From SKVL01 sp046542915 (GTDB lineage Bacteria; Patescibacteriota; Minisyncoccia; Phycocordibacterales; CSBR16-193), in NCBI GenBank assembly GCA_046542915.1, contig JBKHAI010000020.1:1-12948 (forward strand): a stretch of 12,948 nucleotides of DNA, given 5' to 3'. A program made the position numbers and the translations under genes. How positions within the stretch are numbered: position 1 is the first letter of the stretch; the number at the start of each line of letters is the position of its first letter. The notes under the pieces were generated by a model. It was not told the DNA's origin. It ran no database searches and saw only the letters and a program-made list of their open reading frames with translations. This document shows positions 6,872-12,945 of this stretch, in pieces.

Positions 6872-6991
6872 TTAGTTTGTATTTTTCACGTATCTTTCGG
6901 AGTTATACTGCCCTTTTCCAATTTCTTTATCTGCTTCGGTCAGGCGTGTTTTGCTGTCAGTACCGTGTTTCTTTTGAGGTGCATATGTCAA
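6872..6991 (-). CDS. Candidate small protein (39 aa), antisense in the rubrerythrin-lexA gap
   Basis: On the minus strand a TTG at 6991 opens a frame of 39 codons ending in TAA at 6872-6874. The product begins '(M)TYAPQKKHGTDSK' and is polar and lysine-rich ('LTEADKEIGKGQYNSERYV'), a composition more protein-like than the opposite strand. I know of no match. The start is weak (TTG, no ribosome binding site, no clear minus-strand promoter), so it may be a remnant or chance. It would diverge from the lexA-like gene and could share its operator. Confidence 0.25.
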   Translation of the reverse strand: MTYAPQKKHGTDSKTRLTEADKEIGKGQYNSERYVKNTN

Positions 6992-6995
6992 GGCC

Positions 6996-7024
6996 TTGCG
7001 TTAGAACGTGCGTTCTAATATAAT
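6996..7024 (+). promoter_or_regulatory. SOS promoter of the lexA/umuD-like operon
   Basis: TTGCGT (6996-7001) and a perfect TATAAT (7019-7024) are separated by exactly 17 bases. The transcript should begin near 7031-7032, at the first base of the ATG at 7032, which makes the mRNA leaderless. The spacer is occupied by the LexA-type operator, so repressor binding would block polymerase directly. Confidence 0.8.
7001..7018 (+). promoter_or_regulatory. LexA-type SOS operator (perfect 18-bp palindrome)
   Basis: TTAGAACGTGCGTTCTAA is a perfect inverted repeat with core GAAC-N4-GTTC, the same core as the Bacillus/Gram-positive LexA (DinR) box. It fills the spacer of the promoter for the downstream repressor gene, so autoregulation is the natural reading. 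Confidence 0.88.
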
Positions 7025-7031
7025 GAAGGGA

Positions 7032-7592
7032 ATGAAAACGATAAAGCAGGCGATTATTCATTTTTACGATAGGAATAAGCGAATGCCTTCTTTTAGTGAA
7101 CTAGCGGAGTTGACCGGCTATAAAAGCAAGAGTGCGGTGTCTTATGCTCTAGATGGTCTTATCAAAGAGGGCTTCATTAAAAAAGACAGTAAAGGCAACC
7201 TGATACCGGTTCAACTGGGACCGGTTCGTATTTTAGGTTTGGTGGAAGCCGGTTTTCCGTCTCCGGCAGAAGAGGAGCTTTCCGATACCATAAGTTTAGA
7301 TGAGTATCTGATAGACAACAGAGAGGCAACCTTTATGTTGAAGATCAAGGGCGATTCTATGGTTGACGCCGGAATTCACGACGGAGATATGGTTTTGGTG
7401 GAACGTGGAGGAAAGTACCAGGAGGGAAGTATAGTGGTCGCTGAGGTTGACGGTGAGTGGACGGTCAAGTATTTCCGGAAAAATAAAGGAAAGGTATTTC
7501 TAGAGCCCGCTAATAAAGATTACAAACCGATCTATCCTGAGGAGAGTCTGACCATCGCGGCGGTCGTAAAGGCGGTTATTCGCAAATACTAA
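7032..7592 (+). CDS. LexA/UmuD-like autoprotease with N-terminal DNA-binding domain
   Basis: A 186-aa S24-family SOS regulator. Residues 1-60 form a winged helix-turn-helix like LexA ('MPSFSELAELTGYKSKSAVSYA', then 'LIKEGFI'). The C-terminal domain is closest in wording to UmuD: 'EAGFPSPAEEEL' carries the self-cleavage site A73-G74 in the C/A-G-F-P-S-P context of UmuD. The Ser-Lys dyad is S109 ('KGDSMVDAGIHDGD') and K146 ('GEWTVKYF'). So it has the N-terminus of LexA and the C-terminus of UmuD. On DNA damage, RecA filaments should trigger cleavage, relieve repression and perhaps yield a UmuD'-like partner for the adjacent polymerase. Upstream in-frame starts at 7008 (GTG) and 7023 (ATG) lie inside the operator and -10 box, so ATG 7032 is preferred. 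Confidence 0.92.
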   Translation: MKTIKQAIIHFYDRNKRMPSFSELAELTGYKSKSAVSYALDGLIKEGFIKKDSKGNLIPVQLGPVRILGLVEAGFPSPAEEELSDTISLDEYLIDNREATFMLKIKGDSMVDAGIHDGDMVLVERGGKYQEGSIVVAEVDGEWTVKYFRKNKGKVFLEPANKDYKPIYPEESLTIAAVVKAVIRKY

Positions 7593-7594
7593 CT

Positions 7595-8899
7595 ATGAGA
7601 CCGTTCAGTTCTCAAAGATACCCAAGGGCTGTTTTACACGTTGACGGAGATTCGTTCTTTGCTCAGTGCGAGGTGGCAAAGAACCCTTCTCTTAAAGGTC
7701 GGCCGGTCGTTACCGGTAGTGAGAGAGGGATCGCTTCCGCTTTGACTTATGAGGCCAAGGCCAGAGGTGTAAAGAGAGGAATGCCGATCCAGCAAATAAA
7801 GAAGATCTGTCCGGATGTTGTCGTACTTCCATCGGACTATGAAAGTTACAGCTTATATTCCTTAAGGATGTACTCGATAGTTAGGAGGTATACACCTCAA
7901 GTTGAAGAGTACAGTATCGATGAGTGTTTTGCTGATCTCACCGGCCTTCGGCGGCCGCTTGGTATGCCGTACGAGAGAATGGCCGAGTCTATTAAGCAAG
8001 ATCTGATCACAGAGTTGGGGCTTACCTTCTCGGTCGGCCTGGCTCCGAGCAAGGTCTTGGCTAAAGTTGCCTCCAAATGGCGGAAACCAAATGGTCTTAC
8101 CTTCGTCCCTCTCGCTCAAGCGCCTCTCTTTCTTAAAAAACTGTCGATCGAGGATGTTTGGGGGATAGGTTCGCAGACGTCTGCTTTTTTAAAAAAGCAT
8201 GGTATTGAAACCGCTTACCATCTTGTAACTGCTGACTCGGACTGGGTTAAGCGCAATCTCTCAAAGCCGTACTTGGAGATAAGGAGAGAGCTTTTGGGGG
8301 AGGTTGTTTTTGAAGTTGATCACAAAGCTAAGACCGAATACCGATCTATCAGCAAGACCAAGACCTTTACGCCACCTTCATGTGAGAGATCTTTTGTCCT
8401 GTCGTATCTTTCCAAGAATATAGAGAATGCTTGTATCAAGGCGCGTCGTTACGGACTGGCGGCCGAGAAGGTCTACTTTTACCTTAAAACGCAGGACTTT
8501 AAAACTGCGGGACTTGAGATAAAGATGTCCCGGGCCGTAGCCACACCGGAGATCATCATCGCTCAGGTGGAAAGAGTTTTTGACAGGGTTTATCAGAAGG
8601 GTGTTTTCTATCGAGCAACGGGTGTTGTATTGGAAAAACTCTGCGAGGAGTCAGTGATCCAGCCGGATCTCTTCGGGGCTTCCGTTTCCGCCGAAAAAAC
8701 AAAAGTTATATACTCTCATATTGATAAATTGCAAAGTAAATACGGAAAGCATGTTGTTTTCTTGGGTTCTAGCACTTTGGCGTTAAAATCCGGTGCCAAC
8801 AAGGAGAAGAGAAGCGCTTCAGAAAGTAGAGCTGTTCGCTTTAAGGGAGAGTCGGGAAGGAGAAGGATAGGCATACCTTTCTTGGGAGAGGCAAGTTAG
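7595..8899 (+). CDS. umuC: Y-family translesion DNA polymerase (UmuC/DinB-like)
   Basis: A 434-aa error-prone polymerase for bypass of damaged bases. Palm metal ligands: D17 in 'HVDGDSFFAQCE', with F22 as the steric gate, and D108-E109 in 'EYSIDEC'. Finger/palm segments 'ASALTYEAKARGVKRGMP' and 'TFSVGLAPSKVLAKVASKWRKPNGL' follow, then the thumb motif 'VWGIGSQTSAFLKKHGI', the little finger domain, and a beta-clamp-binding peptide Q354-P-D-L-F358 (consensus QxxLF). A basic tail of about 40 residues ends the protein. It starts two bases after the repressor stop with no ribosome binding site, so it is translationally coupled in the same operon. Sequence alone does not separate UmuC from DinB; the UmuD-like neighbour favours a Pol V-like role, and the symbol is a best guess. 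Confidence 0.9.
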   Translation: MRPFSSQRYPRAVLHVDGDSFFAQCEVAKNPSLKGRPVVTGSERGIASALTYEAKARGVKRGMPIQQIKKICPDVVVLPSDYESYSLYSLRMYSIVRRYTPQVEEYSIDECFADLTGLRRPLGMPYERMAESIKQDLITELGLTFSVGLAPSKVLAKVASKWRKPNGLTFVPLAQAPLFLKKLSIEDVWGIGSQTSAFLKKHGIETAYHLVTADSDWVKRNLSKPYLEIRRELLGEVVFEVDHKAKTEYRSISKTKTFTPPSCERSFVLSYLSKNIENACIKARRYGLAAEKVYFYLKTQDFKTAGLEIKMSRAVATPEIIIAQVERVFDRVYQKGVFYRATGVVLEKLCEESVIQPDLFGASVSAEKTKVIYSHIDKLQSKYGKHVVFLGSSTLALKSGANKEKRSASESRAVRFKGESGRRRIGIPFLGEAS

Positions 8900-8926
8900 G
8901 GGTCGTTTCTTTATAATGCTAACTTG
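8892..8926. terminator. Inverted repeat between convergent genes, possible weak terminator
   Basis: CAAGTTAG (8892-8899) and CTAACTTG (8919-8926) are perfect 8-bp inverted arms around a 19-base loop. They begin at the polymerase gene's stop and end just before the ATPase gene's stop on the other strand. No U-tract follows on either strand, so termination efficiency is doubtful, but it is the only structure in the 29-base gap. Confidence 0.4.
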
Positions 8927-8928
8927 GT

Positions 8929-11619
8929 TTAATCGTTATTCTTTCTTTGAAAAAGGTAGTATTTAACAAATTCTATTATTATGAGATCCGTTAATCCGGC
9001 TCCCAGAAGTAACAGTATTTGAAAAGTGTTAAGAGATACAAGCGATAGCAGGTTTTTAAGTGGAGCAAATGTTATGGCAAAGATCAGAAGCAAAAGAGAA
9101 AGTGTGAGCGAGACGAGCAAATACTTATTATCAAAAAGATCAATTTTCCAGACAGGCTTGTCCAGATCTTTTAAGGAAAAAGCAAAGAACATAGAACTGA
9201 TCGAAAGTGCTACAAACATTATAGTTCTTATTTCTTCTATTGGTAGATCTAATTTATATTTTGTAAAAAGGAAGATCACAAACAGAAGAGTTCCAGTTAC
9301 TATACTTATAATTATTATCGCCTGTTTTAACTTGGGACTTAAGACCTCTTTCACTCTCTTGGAACGAGGGTTTCTTTTCATTAGGTCTTCTTCCTTTTTT
9401 TCAAAAGCATAAGCAAAGCTCATTAGTCCTTCCTGTATGATATTGGCCCAGAGGATCTGTGTCGGAAGAAGCGGGAGAGGTAGAGCAAAAACAAGGGCCG
9501 CACCAATTAATATGATCTCACTAAAACTCGTAGAGACAAGGTAAGCCACTATTTTTTTTAGATTATCTACTATCTTTCTTCCTTCTCCTATCGCGTCTAT
9601 TATGATAGAGAAGCTGTCGTTTTTGAGTATCATGTCTGAGGACTCTTTAGCTACTTCGGTTCCACTTCCGACGGCGATCCCTATATTGGCGGTACGAAGT
9701 GCCGGAGCGTCGTTGACCCCGTCGCCGGTCATAGCGACGATCTCGTTTTTACCTTTTAATATTTTGGCAATACGCAGTTTTTGCTCCGGCAGAACTCTTG
9801 CAAAGACGGAAACCTCTTGTATTTTTTTATAAAGTTCGTCATCACTGAGATCTTCGATCTCTGTACCTGTAAGTGTTTTTACGTCTGAGTTATCTTCTAC
9901 AAGACCGGCTTCATAGGCTATCTCTGATGCTGTTGCGGGATTATCTCCGGTTACCATAACGACTCTGGCTCCTGCTTGCTTTGCTTTTTTAACCGAAGCT
10001 TTAATATCTTCTCGCACGGGATCTTTGAAAGATATCAATCCGATAAGAACGATCTTTTGTTGAGAGATGTCATTAGAGGGGCCTTTTCCTTTTTCAGAGA
10101 TCTTTTCCCAATCAACTTCGGTGTATGCCACTGCTATTATACGCATTCCGCGTTTACTTTTTTCTTCTTGTTCTTTTTTAAAAAGTGCTCGTTTTTCTTG
10201 GTCATTTTTCACTTCTTGACCGTCTTTTAAGACATATTCTGATATTTCAATTAAATATTCCGGTATGCCGCTAAGATAAAGTATTTTTTTATCGGTTTCT
10301 GTTTTATTTAAAGAAGCGACAAAACCGTTATTAATATCAAAAGGAAGGAAGTCAATTCTTTCTTCTTCAGAGTTATCTCTGGTAATTCCAAGTTCAAAGG
10401 CTTTGTCAATTATTGCTTTTTCGGTCGGTTTGCCACGCGCTTGCCATTTACCGTTTTGTTTATCCATAAAAGCATCGGATGCCATTAGAGCTCCTTTCAT
10501 CAGTTTTAGTTGATCTTCATTTAAATGAGTTGCTTCTTCCGGGTCTTTTATTGAATTTAGTGTTATGGCTTTTTTAAATACCATTTCTGCTTTTGTTAGA
10601 GTGCCGGTCTTATCCGTCAAAATTATGGTCGTGGCTCCAAGTGTTTCGGCGGCAAGTAGATTACGGACCAGGCCTCCTTTTTTGAGCATTTTTTCCATTC
10701 CTATTGCCAGTGTAGTTGTAACGGCCGGCGGTAAGCCCTGTGGCATTGCGGCTACCGCAACTGCTATTGCTATTAAAAGCATTTCCGAGAATGGTTGACC
10801 TCTCCATATTCCCAGCACGAATATCAAAACAATTGCTCCGCTTATTATGTAAATCAGAAATCTGGCGATCGAGGCTATGTTTTTCTGTATTGGGGTTTCT
10901 TCTCTTTCTATGCCGGTCAGACTTTCAGCGATTTTTCCAACCTGAGTATCTTCACCGGTTGCTATGACGACTCCGAACCCCGAACCGGATATTGCCAGTG
11001 TTCCCATCCACGCCATATTCAGTTGATCGGTCAAGGGGGCGTCTTGGGGGCATTCATCGCTTTGCTTTTGGACGTTTTTCCATTCACCGGTAAGTATTGA
11101 TTCGTTTATAGTTAAGTTCTTAATTTTAAAAAGGCGAATGTCAGCCGGAATATATGAACCGGTTTCTATCTCTACAATATCTCCGACTACCAGCTCTTTA
11201 CTCGGGATCACGGATCTTTTTCCGCCCCTTATCACGGTTGCATATTTTTCTTGTGATTTGCTTAATTTTTCAAAAGCATTGGAGGCGCGCTCTTCCTGAA
11301 AGGTTTCTATGGAGATGTTTATTAAGAGAGCAATAAAAATAACCAAAGAATCTATATACTCACGCAATAAAAGTGTTGCAATTCCTGCTAAAAATAAAAT
11401 TAAAACCAGAGGATTTTTGAATTGCTTAATTATTTTAGTGATGAAAGACCTTTTTTCTTTTTTTCTGAACTTGTTAGGGCCTTCTTTTTTAAACCGTTTT
11501 TTCGCGGTTTTTTGGTCTAATCCGGTCTTTAGATTCGTATTCGTCTTTTTTTCTACTTCCTTGATCTGAACGGAGTGCCAGTTGGTCTCTGTTTTTTTTG
11601 TCTTCCAGTTTTTTTGCAT
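8929..11619 (-). CDS. P2-type cation-transporting ATPase (Ca2+-ATPase-like, altered ion site)
   Basis: An 896-aa membrane ion pump. In order: cation-ATPase N-domain (1-60), M1-M2 (about 68-108), actuator domain with 'LTGEW' (E179), M3-M4 (about 252-307), phosphorylation site D336 in 'TDKTGTLT', nucleotide domain, 'MVTGDNP' (555-561), hinge 'TGDGVNDAPA' (631-640), M5-M10 (about 690-885). Ten membrane segments and the overall length fit P2 pumps such as SERCA/PMCA. Key ion-site positions differ from Ca2+ pumps: PEGLP is P-Q294-G-L-P in M4; M5 has S698 and E701 where SERCA has N768 and E771; M6 has N726, Q729 and E730 for N796, T799 and D800. The transported ion is therefore uncertain. TGES is TGEW, and KGAPE is S450-G-I-P-E. 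The ATG is at 11619; a TAGAAT box 7 bases upstream suggests a leaderless transcript. Confidence 0.93.
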   Translation of the reverse strand: MQKNWKTKKTETNWHSVQIKEVEKKTNTNLKTGLDQKTAKKRFKKEGPNKFRKKEKRSFITKIIKQFKNPLVLILFLAGIATLLLREYIDSLVIFIALLINISIETFQEERASNAFEKLSKSQEKYATVIRGGKRSVIPSKELVVGDIVEIETGSYIPADIRLFKIKNLTINESILTGEWKNVQKQSDECPQDAPLTDQLNMAWMGTLAISGSGFGVVIATGEDTQVGKIAESLTGIEREETPIQKNIASIARFLIYIISGAIVLIFVLGIWRGQPFSEMLLIAIAVAVAAMPQGLPPAVTTTLAIGMEKMLKKGGLVRNLLAAETLGATTIILTDKTGTLTKAEMVFKKAITLNSIKDPEEATHLNEDQLKLMKGALMASDAFMDKQNGKWQARGKPTEKAIIDKAFELGITRDNSEEERIDFLPFDINNGFVASLNKTETDKKILYLSGIPEYLIEISEYVLKDGQEVKNDQEKRALFKKEQEEKSKRGMRIIAVAYTEVDWEKISEKGKGPSNDISQQKIVLIGLISFKDPVREDIKASVKKAKQAGARVVMVTGDNPATASEIAYEAGLVEDNSDVKTLTGTEIEDLSDDELYKKIQEVSVFARVLPEQKLRIAKILKGKNEIVAMTGDGVNDAPALRTANIGIAVGSGTEVAKESSDMILKNDSFSIIIDAIGEGRKIVDNLKKIVAYLVSTSFSEIILIGAALVFALPLPLLPTQILWANIIQEGLMSFAYAFEKKEEDLMKRNPRSKRVKEVLSPKLKQAIIIISIVTGTLLFVIFLFTKYKLDLPIEEIRTIMFVALSISSMFFAFSLKDLDKPVWKIDLFDNKYLLVSLTLSLLLLIFAITFAPLKNLLSLVSLNTFQILLLLGAGLTDLIIIEFVKYYLFQRKNND

Positions 11620-11625
11620 AAGTTG

Positions 11626-11631
11626 ATTCTA
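11626..11631 (-). promoter_or_regulatory. -10 element of the P-type ATPase gene
   Basis: Read on the minus strand this is TAGAAT (5 of 6 to consensus). Its last base is seven from the first base of the ATG, so the start codon falls where transcription should begin. TAGACA on the same strand is 20 bases upstream, longer than the usual spacer. Confidence 0.45.
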
Positions 11632-11892
11632 TCAAAAAAATATAAATAATTTGTCTAAAACAGCAGGGGATTAGTAAGTGAATAAAAAAGTTTAAAGAAT
11701 GGCTTTAAATGTCAAATGATCTCGTTATTACAAACACTTTTGTTTAAATGATCAACTCTGACCGCAAACTTGTATTATTTTTCGGTGTCGTGCTGTATTA
11801 TTCAGCCAGTGCCTTTCGGTGTCATTTTATGTCATGCAATGCACTTTTTTGTGGTCATTTGGGGCTTATTTTGTAATGTACAAGACTAATGT

Positions 11893-11919
11893 TTGACCCG
11901 TAAGTGGGGGTATTATAGA
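11893..11919 (+). promoter_or_regulatory. Candidate promoter for the FtsH-AlbA fusion gene
   Basis: TTGACC (11893-11898, 5 of 6 to consensus) is followed after 15 bases by TATAGA (11914-11919); a TATTAT at 11911-11916 is an alternative -10 with too short a spacer. Transcription would start near 11926, giving a leader of about 30 bases, longer than at the other genes here. Confidence 0.35.
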
Positions 11920-11933
11920 CTTTAGACAGATCG

Positions 11934-11956
11934 TGAACTAAGAACCGTTCAGTTCA
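11934..11956 (+). promoter_or_regulatory. Nested inverted repeat of GAAC/GTTC half-sites just before the start codon
   Basis: TGAACT (11934-11939) and AGTTCA (11951-11956) are perfect 6-bp arms. Between them lies GAAC-C-GTTC (11942-11950), so there are four GAAC/GTTC half-sites in 23 bases, ending one base before the ATG. The half-sites match those of the LexA box at 7001 but not its N4 spacing. As RNA it could fold into a hairpin next to the start codon. Operator or leader structure: both possible. Confidence 0.4.
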
Positions 11957-11957
11957 A

Positions 11958-12914
11958 ATGAGTAAAAAATTTATTAAAAAAGCATTACTTATTCTATTAC
12001 CTCTCCTTATTTTACTAGGAGCTTTTTCATTTATTTCGAACCAGTTCTTTGAAGTTGAAGAGGTTTCTTTGACTGAACTTGCGGATGAGATAAACGAAGA
12101 AAAAGTTCATGAGATAGAAATTGATGGTCAGTTAGTTGCCGTTACCTTAAAAAATGGTGAAAAAGTGAAGACAACTAAAGAACCGGAAGGCACCTTTTCG
12201 GAAACAATAACCAATTACGGGGCTGATGAAGAAAAACTGAAAGCTATCAACATAAAGCAGGAAAACGGGATGGAGATCAGTGTGTGGACCATGATCATCT
12301 TTTTGACCGTCTTTTTATTATTACTTGGATCCATTAGTTATTTCATCTTTAGGAGATATGATAAATTAAAATATATTTCAAGTCTTAAAGCGAAACTTCC
12401 GGGGCTAAAAGAAAAAAAAGTTAAAGAACATAAAGAAGAAGATTTTTTGGGGCTCCTAAGCAAAGAAGAGAGTAAAACTCTAGAGTTCAAATCTTCTCTT
12501 CGGTGGGATCACCGCCGAGGCGATATTAACAAAGAGCTAGAGAAGGTTATTGCCAAAACCGTGGCGGCCTTTTTAAACACCGAGGGAGGGGTTCTTTTTA
12601 TCGGTGTGGATGATAATGGCGAAGTGGTTGGATTAAAAGAGGACCTCAATTTTTTTAATGGCAGTAAGGACAAGTTCCTTAAAAAATTATCGGAAATAGT
12701 TAACAAATATCTCGGGCCGGATAATCACGCTCTTATAACGCCAAAGTTTTTGATTAAGGATCAAAGGGATGTCTGTGTGATAAAGGTAGAGAGATCGAAC
12801 AGACCGGTGTATTTGAAAAATGGACAAGAAAGTAAATTTTATATCAGAACACAGAACTCAAGTATGGAGTTAACCGGAGTGGATGCGGATAAGTATAAAG
12901 AAAAACGTTTTTAA
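11958..12914 (+). CDS. FtsH_ext-AlbA_2 fusion: membrane-anchored Schlafen-type nucleic-acid-binding protein
   Basis: A 318-aa protein with two recognisable parts. The N-terminus copies the FtsH layout: membrane segment about 8-30, an extracytoplasmic FtsH_ext-like domain ('VSLTELADEINEEKVHEIEI', 'VTLKNGEKVKTT'), a second membrane segment about 109-131, then a basic stretch ('SLKAKLPGLKEKKVK') resembling the FtsH segment that leads into its AAA domain. Instead of AAA and M41 domains there is an acidic/basic linker and, from about 165, an AlbA_2 (Schlafen) domain: 'EESKTLEFKSS', 'IAKTVAAFLNTEGGVLFIGVDDNGEVVGL', and near the end 'KFYIRTQNSSMEL'. FtsH Walker and HExxH motifs are absent, so it is not a protease. 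E171, E176 and D218/D219 match the spacing of the acidic triad of nuclease-active Schlafens. The AlbA_2 domain should face the cytoplasm. I infer a membrane-tethered nucleic-acid-binding or cleaving protein. Confidence 0.88.
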   Translation: MSKKFIKKALLILLPLLILLGAFSFISNQFFEVEEVSLTELADEINEEKVHEIEIDGQLVAVTLKNGEKVKTTKEPEGTFSETITNYGADEEKLKAINIKQENGMEISVWTMIIFLTVFLLLLGSISYFIFRRYDKLKYISSLKAKLPGLKEKKVKEHKEEDFLGLLSKEESKTLEFKSSLRWDHRRGDINKELEKVIAKTVAAFLNTEGGVLFIGVDDNGEVVGLKEDLNFFNGSKDKFLKKLSEIVNKYLGPDNHALITPKFLIKDQRDVCVIKVERSNRPVYLKNGQESKFYIRTQNSSMELTGVDADKYKEKRF

Positions 12915-12926
12915 AAAGGACCCATA

Positions 12927-12945
12927 AAAGACCAGAAATGTCTTT
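12927..12945 (+). terminator. Hairpin after the fusion gene, possible terminator
   Basis: AAAGAC (12927-12932) and GTCTTT (12940-12945) form a 6-bp stem with a 7-base loop, 12 bases after the stop codon. The following U-tract is short and the window ends, so the call is weak. Confidence 0.35.

Larger units (their letters stand above)
11620..11957. other. 338-base divergent intergenic region, no gene found
   Basis: This lies between the divergent ATPase and fusion-protein genes. I find no credible open frame, tRNA or known RNA. It holds a perfect 10-bp direct repeat, TTTCGGTGTC, at 11780-11789 and 11814-11823; two GTCAT repeats ten bases apart (11821, 11831) with another near 11854; and a small hairpin (AAACA/TGTTT) near 11730-11745. 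T-rich pieces surround these. The region could hold regulatory sites for both genes or a small RNA. Confidence 0.35.

Noticed and set aside
7600..7611. 12-bp exact match ACCGTTCAGTTC between the start of the polymerase gene and 11944-11955 before the fusion gene
   Set aside because: A few 12-base matches are expected by chance in 13 kb, and the first copy lies inside coding sequence.
8929..11619. Several long plus-strand open frames antisense to the ATPase gene
   Set aside because: They are antisense shadows with low-complexity, unnatural products; the minus-strand frame holds all the P-type ATPase motifs.
11958..12914. Annotation as an FtsH protease
   Set aside because: Only the membrane and extracytoplasmic N-terminus resembles FtsH; no Walker motifs or HExxH are present, and the C-terminus is AlbA_2.
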